The translations under genes were made by a program, and so were the position numbers. Source: Adiantum capillus-veneris (taxonomy: Eukaryota > Streptophyta > Polypodiopsida > Polypodiales > Pteridaceae). Taken from it: DNA of 42,500 nucleotides. The notes below the pieces were generated by a model that worked only from the letters and a program-made list of their open reading frames with translations, did no database searches and was not told the DNA's origin. How positions within the stretch are numbered: the first letter of the stretch is position 1; every line of letters starts with the position of its first letter. Below are positions 19,429-31,400 of the stretch, in pieces. The stretch is taken from NCBI GenBank assembly GCA_014529385.2, contig CM043963.1, positions 67,738,412 through 67,780,911 of the forward strand, written 5' to 3'.

Positions 19429-21447
19429 TGTCGTGTTGTAACACGTACATAGTGGGAATACATGCTACAAGATCTATCTTGTAACTTTTTAGATACATAA
19501 TTATCTTTCCTATAATGTACATATGCATATTTAAGTATAATAATAAGCCTTCTATCTCATCCTATTATTTTTCTCAAGGGTAACCTATCCTTACTTTACC
19601 ATCAAAAAATACTATGGGAAAAGCTCAATAGCTCCGCCTCTTTAACTTGGGGCAAAAAGCATTGATTCTTTATTTCTACTATCTCATTATCATCTCACAC
19701 CCTAGCTAGATCCTATATCTAGGGTAAACTCCAATATATATATATATTCTATGTATTTTTTATACTTTTCTTATATTTCTTTTTAAATAGTTACTAGGAG
19801 GGAATCAAATCATAGTGGGACACTAGGTGGCATGATTTCAAAGATACACTTATTTTAATGCATTATTGCAAGCATGATTACAAAACTTTTTCAAGAAGCA
19901 ATGTCATGCTTTCATATGGCATGAGGTATCCTTTGGAATTAAATGAAAGTCTAGGCTAAGGAGACCACATGAAGACTTTTGCTTCCATAAATGGACCCTA
20001 TTTTGATGAATTTTTTACACAACGTTCCAATCCAAATTGGAAAACGATTCTTAAATGAAAATCGTAGCTAATGAGCTGAAGTTTTTGGCCATATTTTTAC
20101 TTTTTATTTGGAGCCACGGTTGAGGATATATGATCAAAATACTGGACCCCAGTCTGCCCACATCATGCAGGGACAGCTCATTTCCAACTTTTCCAATTCC
20201 TGTTCACACTGGTTCCTGTCTTCTTGTGTAAACCCTTGTGGGTTCCCTTCACCTATAAAAGGGGACCTCTTCTTACTTGGAAAGAACTCAAGCATTTAAG
20301 CCATTGATGAGAGGAATTCATGAGGGAGTGAGTAGTAACGCCTAATTGTACTTAGCCATTAACATAAGCCCAAGCCTACACTTTTTCCTAGAAGAAGACT
20401 AGCCATTCTTGCAACAAGCTAACCTTGGAAGATCAACTCTAATCAAATAAAGTCTTACACTTGATGTATCAATCAAAGTGGAATTCTCCACTCTTCTTCT
20501 CTCTCCATCAATAATGGTGTCGAAGGGTTTGTCAAGTAAGATGTGTTCTACATTAATGTTTTCTTGATTTCTTGTTGTTTTCTTTTTCATCTCTAATCCA
20601 ACATATATATATATATATATATATCTAATCTCATCTCTTTAACCAAATCTATCTCTTTCACTCTTAGTAATTCATCCTCTCTACAAATTTTAGGTTCTCC
20701 TTGCTACAGGTACATCTCTCCCCGCAGTATCCTTATTGCCTACGGGCAAGAATAGGGCTTGGGAGGGAAACTTCTCATCTCTTCTCTTCTCTCATATCTA
20801 CATTTCTCACATACTATCCTAGATGAATAACCCACATGATGATAATTTCTATCGTTTTCACTCTGTACGATCTATTAGAATTAACGTATGGATTAGCCAT
20901 AAAATACACTTTCAACAACGTATAGTGTTTCTCTTTGGCCCAGAAAGGCTCAATGAAATACTTCTATCACCGGATCCCATCATACTACCTCTCATAGACT
21001 ATAATTTTTCTTTTGACTTAAGCGTAGTTATCTTGCTATGAACCAAGAGGATTTGTACACACAATTAATCCCAATCACTAGACAAAATATATATATTATG
21101 GTAAGCACAAAACTACAATTCCAAAGAACAATTCGTAGCCTATTTGGCCAGCCAAGATTGAATGCCATTAACTCATCTGTTAACCCTTTCATATTACCCA
21201 TGATACGATATGACCATAGCCTTCATGTTTTCATCTTTGTGTTATTTTGACATTTTCTTTTGTGTTTTTTCTTTGTGCGTGTGAGTGCAAGAGAGAATGG
21301 GTGGGCTTCTTTGATTCTACTTCTTTCCAAACCCTAGTCTTCATGGCATCTATGGTTTAACTCCTTCATATAGTTTTTGTCGTTCTCTCACAAACTCTCA
21401 CAGCAAAAGCCGGGTGCTTTCTTGGCAAGACCGCAAATTTCTCGACA
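19429..21447 (+). repeat. Element C 3' LTR, 432 bp longer than the 5' copy
   Basis: It is colinear with 11909-13495 except for a block at about 20340-20771. The TATA box is at 20254-20261. It ends CTCGACA. A few scattered substitutions, such as one TA step more in the (TA)n tract near 19735, distinguish the copies. Confidence 0.92.
20340..20771. other. 432-bp block present only in the 3' LTR of C
   Basis: The 5' LTR joins GAGTAGTAAC directly to TTCTCATCTC at about 12820; the 3' LTR has 432 bp in between, bounded by the microhomology AAC. It contains a (TA)n tract at 20603-20624. No terminal inverted repeats, GT-AG borders or long open frame were found. Either an insertion here or a deletion in the 5' LTR fits. 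Confidence 0.85.
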
Positions 21448-21828
21448 CTGTGAGGGAATTGATGCTGTGTTTTCAAGTGTAAGCCTGTTGCTTGAAGCTT
21501 CCATCTTCATTGCACCAACAAGTTATTGAAGGAACACAAAGTATTGTATTGTAAAATGTCTCCCTTGATGGGGGAAACCTATAATACAAAATCTTTTGGA
21601 GGGGGGACCGGCTCCATATAAATCCGGTCCTCAACTGTTGTCAATAGCTTAATTTCTCTCTCTTTTTGAAGTATTGTTCATGCCTATCTAACTAGGTGTT
21701 ATGCTTTTTTTTCTTTCTCCAACCAAGCACTCTTGATATGCTCACTAGGAGTCTATTCTTAATGAAATGCTCACTATGTCTATGTTATTTTCCGCTACAC
21801 ACAAGTTACTAGACCATTAACTTTTTCA
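21448..21828 (+). repeat. Element B right LTR, second part
   Basis: It resumes after C (GTGAGGGAATTGATG) and ends CTTTTTCA. It serves as the unoccupied paralogue of the element A target: the run across GTAAG at 21479-21483 is continuous. Confidence 0.88.
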
Positions 21829-22847
21829 CATTTGATCCATTTGGAGGGAAAAATATGGCAATCTCACGAACTCAGGGGTTGAGGGGGGGGAGAGAGAGAG
21901 AGAGAGAGAGAGAGAGCACTAACGTATTAACTTAGAAATTCTGCATGAATGACATTCTTGTACCTCCTTGCCCCCCTTTGGCTTTTCATTGGAATTTGGG
22001 CGGCTACAAGACACTATTAATTAATGGTTTTCTGATTTATACAAACTAGGCGCTCCGATAGGTCAAAAGTTTTTTTCTTATATGGTAGAACATGTGGCAA
22101 TATTTTGACGGAATGTTTAAGTGAAAAAAATTTAGCTTAGGCCTATGTGAATATCAATATTTTACATGAGCAAGAAAATCTAAGTGCTTTCACGTGAAGG
22201 AAAAGGATCCACTTATGAGACTTTGACTTTTCTCTCAAAGGCAAAAGGATAAATTGTTTGGAACTAGTACATGACCCGTGCGTTGCTGCGGCTAATTAAA
22301 AGCCAGCCTTCACCCTATGGCACTCTCTTCCCTCATCTTTCTCCAAGGTGGCAACATGTGCAAACATTCTCTATGCATTGATAAATTAGTGCCAAATATA
22401 TTCTTGGATGCTTTATTATCAAATAAGATCATCCTCCAAAGCTACGATAAGGCAACTATAACAACTAACTCTCAATACGAGGACATCTCATATGAGGAGA
22501 TGACATATAAACCCCCTTAGAAGAAAATATGATGAAAATGCACCTACATCAATGTGCTTGTCTTTTTGAAACATAAAGTAATTTTTGGTTGATTTAAGTT
22601 GTAATCTTGTTCCATTGAATAGGTTATTCTTTGATGTTCATTGGTTGTCAAATGACTTAGGGTGATACATTTTTTTGCTTGTAGCATGGCCTAAATGTTC
22701 TAGGATCTCTAGATAGGATGTATACTCTGGTATAGATGGTGTGTATAATTCATGAGGATTTTCAAAATTTCATGTCACTTAATATTTCAATCATAATTTC
22801 TAAGGTTTTGTTGTTCAATTAGCCAAGCAAGCAGATGAATGAGTTCA

Positions 22848-22850
<3 letters not shown>
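21829..22850. other. Spacer, first part: no gene recognised
   Basis: A (GA)n tract lies at about 21890-21916. The motif ATGACCCGTGCGTTGCTGCGG at about 22270 recurs in similar form near 26550. The open frame 22317-22520 (67 codons) shows no recognisable domain and A/T-rich noncoding composition. I see no transposon ends here. Confidence 0.55.
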
Positions 22851-22923
<73 letters not shown>

Positions 22924-22940
22924 TCTCTCTCTCTCTCTCT
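22851..22940. repeat. (GT)36 followed by (CT)9 microsatellite
   Basis: An uninterrupted GT run at 22851-22922 passes into CT at 22923-22940. Long GT runs can adopt Z-DNA (known property). Confidence 0.97.
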
Positions 22941-23611
22941 GAAAAATGGGATCTTCACATACTATAAAACTATATAAAGTTCCATTGAGAATTTTCTCTG
23001 ACAATACTGTGCAGTAATTGGCCCTAAAGACGCCCGCTTACCTAACTCTTTGTTCATTTATATGCTATGCTAGATAGTGGACATATTCGATGCACCATGT
23101 GTGTGTGCATTGTAGAGGGCTTTGTTAATGGCATGGATAGGATCTCTTGCCTTATTTATCCACCTACCATTTTTTGGAAAAGATAATAGACCCCCATTTC
23201 TTTCTTAATCACTTTGTATTGATAAAAATAAAAGAGTGTTTCCATTATTATTTCGTAATTGAAGCTTTAACCTACACACAATGCAACCCTGAGTCATGAC
23301 TACACTCAAAATTTAGTTTGCCATATCAATCAACATAGCCTAATAGAATGCTCACAACTCTCCCCATTGCTACGCTAGCCAACTCACTCTTTCCAAGATC
23401 CATTGTGATATCATCTAAACCCTTTCAAGGTTCCATGTTTGAGGATCCATAAAACCACAAGGTCAACCACACATGAAAGATTTCCGGAGCTTGGTCTATT
23501 GATATAGCTAGGTGAACATGTGATTGAGATTGAGGTAAAGCAAGCATCAGTGAGTTTCAACCATCTAACATTCTCATTGACTCTCCACTCTCTTTTTCCC
23601 TCTCTCTAAGG

Positions 23612-23612
<1 letters not shown>
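22941..23612. other. Spacer, second part: nothing recognised
   Basis: A/T-rich unique-looking sequence with no long open frame, no tRNA and no transposon ends that I can identify. Confidence 0.5.

Positions 23613-23670
<58 letters not shown>
23613..23670. repeat. (TG)15-(AG)14 compound microsatellite
   Basis: TG run at about 23613-23642 followed by AG to 23670. Confidence 0.95.
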
Positions 23671-23675
<5 letters not shown>

Positions 23676-24038
23676 AGTGCAAACTTGTAGACCTTGTGTG
23701 ATGAGAGATAGAGTTTGAGCTTTGTGGGTGGAATCAATCATAACCAAATCTCACAAAATCTAAAGTTAAATGTGCTCACAAAAAAGAAATTGGAGCGGTG
23801 CCATCATCATCTTATTGTCCCAACATCTTTGGAGCATAATTTTCATAGCAAGAAAGCATTCTTTAAAATTGATATCCCACCCTTCATGAATTCGACCCAT
23901 TGTTTCATCCCAAGGAAACCCCGTTTATCATCTTTAACCAAAAATTAAGGATATTTTGACGTGATCAATTATGAGAATCAACCTCTCTCTGATCGCTCTC
24001 TCTCTCCCCTATCTTCCTTTCATTGATTAGTGCCTTTC

Positions 24039-24041
<3 letters not shown>
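23671..24041. other. Spacer, third part: nothing recognised
   Basis: It contains a 77-codon open frame (23715-23948) without recognisable domain. Codon composition does not differ from surrounding noncoding DNA. I do not call a gene. Confidence 0.45.
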
Positions 24042-24300
<259 letters not shown>

Positions 24301-24331
24301 GTGCATGTGTAGAAATTGACATATCTACCAT

Positions 24332-24410
24332 CCCAGAAGGTGATTCACTCAAGCAGATGTACTCTTGTTGGATCCAATAGTGGACTTTCCACGAACCTCC
24401 TGTCTTTGCC

Positions 24411-24475
<65 letters not shown>

Positions 24476-25218
24476 CCCCGTGTGACATACTTAAGCTGCA
24501 TTGAGAGCTATCCCATGGATGGCCCAACTTTTCCTCTCTTTATAAAAATGTACTCAATATTTGAATTTTTGGTAGTGTCTCTGTCATGTGCATGCACATA
24601 CATACACACACTCACTACAAAAACTGATGAATTGGGAGAGAAGGGAGAGCACAATAGGTGCCCAATGTTCAACAATTTTTCAAGCACTTTAAAAAAGGGT
24701 ATATAATTGTCTCCTTATAGTTATTTTTAGAATTTATTAAAAAAATCAATATTGGTCTTAAAAAAAACCTAGAAGGTGATTCACCTAAGCAGATGTACTC
24801 TTAACAAATTGGATACTGGACTGTTTACGAACATCCTCTCTTTGCTCTCTCTCTCTCTCTCTCCCTCTCTCTCTCTCTCAGGTGACATACTTGAGTTTCA
24901 TCGAGAGCTATCCTATGGGTGGCGTGGCTTTGCTGTAAGTAGGAAAATTTATGACAAGCCCTCCTCTCTTCATAAAATTATACTCAAGGTTCGAGTTTTT
25001 GTTAGTGTCTCTATCATGTACGTGCCTGTACATACACACTCACTACAATAATCGATAAATTGGGAGAGAAGGGACAGCAACACAAGTACCCAATGTTCAA
25101 CAATTTTTGAAGCACTTTAAGAAAGGGTACTAAGAAGTGTCTCCTTATAGTTAGTTTTAAAAATGTTAAAATAAACTTGCATACTTTTCAAAAAATATCA
25201 TTCCTGATCTTAAAAAAC
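24332..25218. repeat. Diverged tandem duplication, unit about 436 bp
   Basis: 24332-24767 and 24768 to about 25218 share AGAAGGTGATTCAC, AAGCAGATGTACTCTT, GAGAGCTATCC, TTGGGAGAGAAGGGA and CCAATGTTCAACAATTTTT in the same order. Each copy has a CT tract at the same position (24412-24471 and 24845-24880). Divergence is considerable, so the duplication is old. In copy 2 a segment of about 50 bp is bounded by CAG and GTAAGT like an exon. Confidence 0.88.
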
Positions 25219-25476
25219 CCCTTGAAAAGACAAAGCCAAATTTATCTTTAAAAATCAAAATTTTCATTAAACGATAAAATCTCCACCAAAATTGTCTATG
25301 TTTTTTTTGGTTATGTGAAACGAGTATGTTGGTACAAATCTTTTTCAGGTGCTTAATTAAAGGGTATCTTAAGAAATGCTGCAATGCTTCGAAAGGTAAA
25401 AGTGGGCAGATTGCACGTCGAGGAGAGAGGGAGATGGTGAGGAGAGAGATCTCCATGTGTCTAGCAAGCGTGGGGA

Positions 25477-25509
<33 letters not shown>

Positions 25510-25757
25510 GAGCGCTTCTTGGGAGAGGTCGATTACGTTGGTTGGTTAAAAGATGGTTGCATTTTTGCAATCCTTGGCAAGGAGGAGAGGTATTTTTTGC
25601 ATGCGTTGTAGCCTGGTTTTTGGGTGCAAGGTCCGGCTTCGATCTTCACTGGATTACAAAGATATCGATTAGTTGTAGGCAGCTCCTTGGGTCTACCATG
25701 GCAATAGAATCTGTTTTAATTTATTTCTACTTGAACAGGTCCAAAACATAGCCCATT
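25219..25757. other. Spacer with (GA)n tract upstream of the uL22-like fragment
   Basis: The (GA)n tract lies at about 25474-25510. A 141-codon open frame (25326-25751) runs through it, but its Arg-Glu repeats are simply the GA tract translated. No domain recognised. Confidence 0.5.
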
Positions 25758-25870
25758 ACTAAAGCATTTGTTGGTAAAGCTATATATTTGAAGAGAATAT
25801 CATACCATGCAAAGGGTCGATGTGGGGTAATGCATCATCCTAGCTAGACTCACTGTAAGACTCGCTTGAT
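25758..25870 (+). pseudogene. rpl22: Fragment resembling an exon of mitochondrial-type ribosomal protein uL22
   Basis: Translation from 25758 gives TKAFVGKAIYLKR, then ISYHAKGRCGV. The pattern AFVGK, (Y/F)xKR, (V/I)SYHAKG(R/K)CG is the C-terminal part of plant nuclear-encoded mitochondrial L22 proteins, as I recall the family (large ribosomal subunit, peptide exit tunnel). After HHPS the frame meets TAG at about 25845; a +1 shift restores ARLTVR, which fits the CRLTVVVR strand that follows in the family. An upstream stop (TAG at 25749) and no flanking exons that I can find make it a relic, perhaps captured by transposition or left from a duplicated gene. It is the only host-gene-like sequence in the window. 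Confidence 0.6.
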
Positions 25871-26824
25871 TCCACACTACTCTAGTGTGGTGTGAACACT
25901 CTAAGCATTCCGATGGTTGTGAGGGAGGGCACACATCACTATTACTAGAGGAAGCAGATGCAAGCGTAGAGCATCGAACACGTGCAATGTAGAGGGCCCC
26001 CATCCATGGTAGTGCAGACCTAGTAGGGGGAGGGAATAGATTGCTGACCAGCTTTGATCGCGAGAAGTCATGCATGAATGGCTTGCAATTTGTTTTCCTT
26101 CAAGTTCAAAGATTCCAAAGAATCATGCAAATTTAAAAAAAAATAACTTTCTTTTGAAATAGACCAATATGTATCAACGATTTAAAATAATTGGTACACT
26201 TACTTTATCTAAAGTAGAAAGTCTTTTGACTATATATTTTCAAAAAGCCTTTTGTTATGTACTTAAACATGTACATTTACTTTACTTTATGTAAAGTAGA
26301 AAGTATTTCACTCACAATTGTGAGTTTTGTCAAAAAAAAAAAAAAAGTCTTTGACTTTCCATTTTTCAAAAGTCTTTTCATTTCCTGCAATGTTGCCATT
26401 CACTTTTGCAATTTAAATCTTCCTACCTTTCACTTTTGCATTTTAGAATAGAGGTTTTGTAAGGTTTTCTTTGAAGTCAAGCAGTGCATGACACACAGAT
26501 GCCCTCTCCTTTCTTGAAAATTTTAAACTCCATTATATATAGTACTATTATGTGACCCGCACGTTGTTGCGACCAAAGAAACATGGGGACTATTCTCATA
26601 GGGCTATCGTTTCCTCCAAGAGGAACACTATCAATACTCTCTTGCTACATGTATAGTTTGTTGTACTTTTAAAAGTGATGCATGACACAACCTCTTGACA
26701 TGTTCTAACAAATATGAATATGCAAGTAGTTGCAAATCATTTTTTAATACCAAACTTTGGAGCTTCTCAGAGACATTATTTTCTATGAGCTGTTAGCCCT
26801 TGTTCAATAAACTTATGTTAGGTT
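25871..26824. other. Spacer, fourth part: inverted repeats, no gene
   Basis: Short palindromes TACTTTATCTAAAGTA (about 26207) and ACTTTATGTAAAGT (about 26284) lie in two similar blocks containing AAAGTAGAAAGT. A second copy of the GTGACCCGCACGTTGTTGCG motif lies at about 26553. The minus-strand open frame at 25800-26075 shows no domain. Confidence 0.5.
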
Positions 26825-26825
26825 G

Positions 26826-26858
<33 letters not shown>
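26825..26858. repeat. (GA)n microsatellite
   Basis: A GA run with one interruption (gata). Confidence 0.92.
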
Positions 26859-27202
26859 TCCTCCTTTTTGTGTATCTGGGTCTAGCAATGCTACCAAGCT
26901 TGATTATATAGCTTAGATAAGTTAGCATGCTGTGAAAGAGTTGAAAGCTAAGAGAATTCAATGTGATCACAAAACTTTGTTTGAAAATGGAGTGGGTTCT
27001 ATAAGATTGGTTTTAACAATGGAAACAAAATAGGTTTCAACAAAGGAGTGGGTTCTATAGAACTCGTTTCAACAATAGGAACACAATTGGATTCAATGTC
27101 TCGACTCCACTCTCTTACTCGCTTCTATCCTTGCTTCTTTCTTGTGAGAGCAAGACATGGCAATACTGCACATCATAACCTACTATATAGTAGGAAGGAC
27201 GT
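26859..27202. repeat. Spacer end with a 57-bp imperfect tandem repeat
   Basis: GAGTGGGTTCTATA with following GTTT(T/C)AACAAT(G/A)G(G)AAACA begins near 26990 and again near 27047. Right after it element D starts at 27203. The last five bases, GACGT (27198-27202), would be the target duplication of D but its other end is outside the window. Confidence 0.65.
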
Positions 27203-28403
27203 TATCGAGATATGTGCGGTCTAGCTGGGAGAAGGTGCATAACCTCTGGCTGTGAGATTTTGTGATGAGAGTCACAAACACTTTGCGAAAAAGCATTTGT
27301 GGAGAATCACCAACCATCTTTCTAAGGGTGACAAAAAATCTAAGAGCGTTCGTGATAGCAAAGTCACAAACCTTTTTTCCTATCATGCTTGGAGTCTGCT
27401 TATTTTCGTAGTCGAGATTATGATGAGAGGATCACCAAATCACATTCAATTTCACTTAAAAAGAACATTGAAAAACACTAAAGTTTCAGCCATAAAACCT
27501 CGATTCTCATACAAGCACAGTTCTCAATCAAAATCCAAACCTCTTTCATGGTATCATGTAGCCTCGCCCCCAATACATAGTCGTAACATCGAACAGTTGA
27601 AAGGAATGCTCGAGCTTCACCTTCACGACAACCATTTTCTCTTTTTGCAGAGATTTAAGAGCTTCTATATTGAAGCTCAAACACCATTTTGATAAGGGTA
27701 AACCCTAATTCACTCCCTCACTAGCTCAGATACAAGATTTTGAAGAGGCGGGACTGCCCTACACATAGATTGAGCAACCATGGAAGCCATTACACAGTAG
27801 TGAAAAATTGCTGGTTTTTTCTGTAAAAAGCCTCCTTCTCTCTCTTCCTCACGGAAATATAAGCTGATGTGTCAAATTTTGGGCCATTTTTCCACTTTGG
27901 ACCAAAACTAGGCCATTTTCAGCTCATTTTTTACCCAAAAAATGTCATTTTTGATGCAAAAAATCCCAAACGGGGTCAAGAAAATCCCTATATTTGTGGG
28001 ATCACTCGCATAAGCATAAAAATCATAGATAAGCATCATTTTTCATCAATATACCATTTTGGATCACTTTCCATGCAATCCTGCAAAACAGCGCCTGCTA
28101 TTTTTGGCTTTTTTTTGCCCGCATCATTCTTTATAGGTGAGATGAGTGTGCCACCATGAGACACTTGGAATATATACATTGTAAAACCAAATTAAGCATC
28201 TTATCAAGTGGAAAAGCATGCAAATGCACCACATCCAGGGCCACGACTCCGCGAATAGGTATGTACATGATAATGACCGCAGTAGACGCTTCAACATATA
28301 TCACAATATGTACATGATTGCTTTTATTTGCATACATCGAGAAGTGTCAAGAGTGAGGTGAATGTTTTTATTTCACACTATGTACCTGCCAAACGGCATG
28401 ACA
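27203..28403 (-). repeat. Element D 3' LTR
   Basis: 1201 bp. On the minus strand it starts TGTCATGCC and ends CATATCTCGATA, aligned with CAAATTTCTCGACA of C, so the terminal CA has mutated to TA. First 30 and last 60 bases resemble C; the middle does not. A TATA box TATAAAGA lies at 28128-28135 (minus). Confidence 0.82.
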
Positions 28404-28441
28404 TCCACCCCCTCTAAACCTGCACATTCTCCGGTATGTGC
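28404..28441 (-). promoter_or_regulatory. Element D hairpin and polypurine tract
   Basis: The 6-bp stem GCACAT/ATGTGC (28436-28441 with 28422-28427) and tract GGTTTAGAGGGGGTGGA match element C. Confidence 0.8.
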
Positions 28442-28462
28442 CACAACAACATTTATAGAGCA

Positions 28463-31400
28463 TTAAAACTCATGGTCAAACGCCATATTCTCACTTTCAT
28501 CCTCAGTTTGCATATAGTTGGCTTCATCATGCTCTTCACTTGGTTGTACATCAAATGGATCAACATTAACTCTTCTTTTGAATAATTTAATTCTTTTTCT
28601 TACAATGGGAATTTTCAGTTCTGTCTCATCCGGTTCACGCAAGGTGTAAGTTGCATTTCCATGCACATGTTTGACATGTACAACATAAGGACCAAACCAT
28701 CTCTTTGCAAGCTTCCTTATTGTAGAGTGATGGTTTTCAAGGCTACTATCGTACACCAACACCCAATCACCTTCTTCAATGTCTTTTGGTCTGAGCCTAT
28801 GAATCTTGTCAAATCTGTCTTTGTTTTTCAACCTTGCATTATTTAGTCGAGCTTTTGCAAGCTCGATGTCTTCAGGCCTTCTTTCCAATTGCCGTATGCG
28901 CAATGCAAGAAGGTCTTCTCTACTCATTCCATCTTCCTATGGCAATAGATTCCATGTAAGAACTACATCTTCAATTGGCATCACAGGTTTTTGACCATAC
29001 ATTCTTTCAACAGGCATATAGCTAGTGACTGAACTATGTGTTGTACGGTCAGCCCATAATGCAAATGGCAGTAACCTTGGCCACTCTCCAAGCTTACCTT
29101 CACAAGCCTTAGCTAAAGATTTGATTATTGGAGGATGCCCTCTTTCACTTTTGCCATTTCCCTCTGGGTTATAAGCACAGGTTAAAGCTAGTTTGATGCC
29201 CGTTCTAGAGAAGAATTCCCTTGCTTCATCAGCATCCAATTCTCCTCTATCTGCAGTTATATTTCCCACATACCCATAGCAATAGATCACATCTTCAAGA
29301 AGAAATTTACATACAGCTTGTGTACTCTTTGTCCTCAATGCATGCCCTTCAACTTGATTAGACAAATCTTCTCTTGCAAGCACCTAATACCTCATTTTCC
29401 AAAGTCCTAAAGGCATTGTAACCAAGTCCACAACCCATTTGTAATGCATGGCTAATGGATAAGTAGGATGTAGTCCATCACGATGCCGTACATTTGAATA
29501 CATTTGGCATGTCACACAAGACTCCACAAACTCAGCCACATCCTTATACATCCCTTTCCACCAATACCTTTCTTTTGCCTTGGTAAATGTTGCCCATACA
29601 CCTTGATATCCCGCCCATAAACTTTCATGGAACTCCTTGATGAATTGTTGTTGAGTAACCTTATCGCATACTACCCGCAATGGTGTTCCAACTCTTCGTT
29701 TAGGATGCTTCCATAAGTAGCCATCCCTCAAGAAGTATCCATATGCTTTTCTTCTTATCCTCTTAAATTCTTGCTCAGTCCAATCATCCTGCTTCTGCAG
29801 AGTACTTAAGTAGCGACCTATCAAGAGCCATTCATCCTCATATAGTTCCTATGAAAAGGAATCAAGTGAAGACACAAAACATGCATGACTACTCTTTGCA
29901 TAATCAATATTATAAAACTTTGTGCCTACATCATCTCCTTCAATAATCATGTCCTTTTGATCTTCATACCTTGCCCTAGATAGCATATCTGCCATTGGAT
30001 TGTCTTTCCCTGCAATATGCTTGAACTCGGGATTCAAGGACTTTATGTAGGCTATCCATTACAGCATTGCAATATCAGGAGTTGAACAGTTTGTGGTCAT
30101 TCCAAGAAGAGACAAACAATCAGTTTCCACAACCACTGGTGCCCCTATCAAGTACTCCTTGTCACACCTCAATGTTGTAACCACCCCCCATAGTTCCCTT
30201 TTTACTTGTGCATAATCACGTTGGCGAGAACTCAGAATTTTGGCTCCAAATCTCACCACAGACCTTTTTCCTTCATCGTCATCTTCCCCTACTGCCCATC
30301 CTATCCCTGTAGGACTCGTGTCCACTGTCACAATGACAGGTCTCTCACATGCATAGTCTACCTTTCTCAAGGTTGGCGATGAAAGAAGTAGCTTCTTTAT
30401 CTTTCTCATGGCTTTTGTTTGTTCTTCTTCCCATCGAAACTTTTGATTCTTTCTCAACAACCTATAAAGGGGATCTGCTACATGTGCATAATGTGGTATC
30501 CAAATAAGATAGAAGATGCAAGCACCAAGAAATCTTTGAACTTCAGTTATAGTTGTACATGTTTCTTTCATGTTTTTGATTGGATCCATCTTTTTTGGAC
30601 AAGGTCTTCTACCATAAGGACCACACATATGCCCCACAATCAACACTTCATTAACACCAAATACAGATTTTTTCGCTAACAGGGTAAGATTAACTTCTTC
30701 AAGCTTTGACAAAATCTTCTCACAATCTTTGATATGGTCTGCAACAAACTTACGGCACCCCCTTGAATCCATAGCTTCATCTTTATCTTTGTCTTCACAT
30801 CCTTTGATGGGCACATCATCAAGAAATGGCATTGTGATTTGAGGTATGAAGTCACGTAGAACCTTGTTCATCCCATTCATCATATGTGCAACTGAATTTG
30901 TTGCTCCTTGAGGTAAGGTACACATCCTTACCAGTCCCAAAGGTGTTTTCATAGTTGTCAGATCTCTACTCTCAACATCTAGCTGAAATTGATCGTACCC
31001 TGAATAGAGATCTCCCTTTGAGTAAATTGACCTTCCTGCAAACGCCGCTGTAAATTCATCCACTATAGGTCATATACCCACATTCGTGATGGTAACCCTG
31101 TTTATAGGTTTCATATCTTGGATGAACCGCAAAGCTCCATTCTTCTTAGGCACAGTGAACCATCTGTTTGAATATGGCGAACAAGAAGGCTCCAAGATAC
31201 CCATGCTAATCTACTTTCGTAACCGGAATTGGGCGTAGATTCCAAGGTACATGAGGGATAGTGAAGATCATCATAACATTAGGATCAACACACCCTATCT
31301 CATGTGGCTGGAAAGCAAAAGCCTTACCATGTCTTGAAAGCATTTCTTTAAAACTCTTCTTCTGTTAAAAACTCCTCGCAATCAACTTTTATCTCTTTTA

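Larger units (their letters stand above)
11909..21447 (+). mobile_element. Element C: Gag-Pro / Pol type Ty3/gypsy element
   Basis: LTRs lie at 11909-13495 and 19429-21447 and are nearly identical apart from a 432-bp block present only in the 3' copy, so C is the youngest-looking insertion here. It interrupts the right LTR of B; target duplication ACCGT (before 11909) versus ACTGT (from about 21446), or 4 bp if the terminal A is counted as LTR. The internal region encodes gag-pro (ORF1) and pol (ORF2, -1 frame). Only a few stops and two frameshifts disable it. Confidence 0.93.
1..21828 (+). mobile_element. Element B: chromovirus host of nested elements A and C
   Basis: Without A and C, element B consists of the left LTR (1-811 with 6816-7166), a 4.3-kb internal region (7167-11465) and the right LTR (11466-11908 with 21448-21828). 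It lacks nearly all of integrase and part of protease, so it could only have moved with helper proteins, or the deletions came later. Its two LTRs disagree over most of U3 although their 3' halves match. The left end and target duplication are outside the window. Confidence 0.85.

Noticed and set aside
20340-20771. An LTR intron lost by retrotransposition of spliced RNA
   Set aside because: All possible border positions allowed by the AAC microhomology lack GT...AG.
25326-25751. 141-codon open frame before the uL22-like fragment
   Set aside because: Its middle is Arg-Glu repeats from a GA tract and the rest shows no domain; it is also not in frame with the uL22-like part in a continuous exon.
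27252-27692. 146-codon plus-strand open frame
   Set aside because: It lies antisense inside the R/U5 part of the D LTR and has no recognisable domain.
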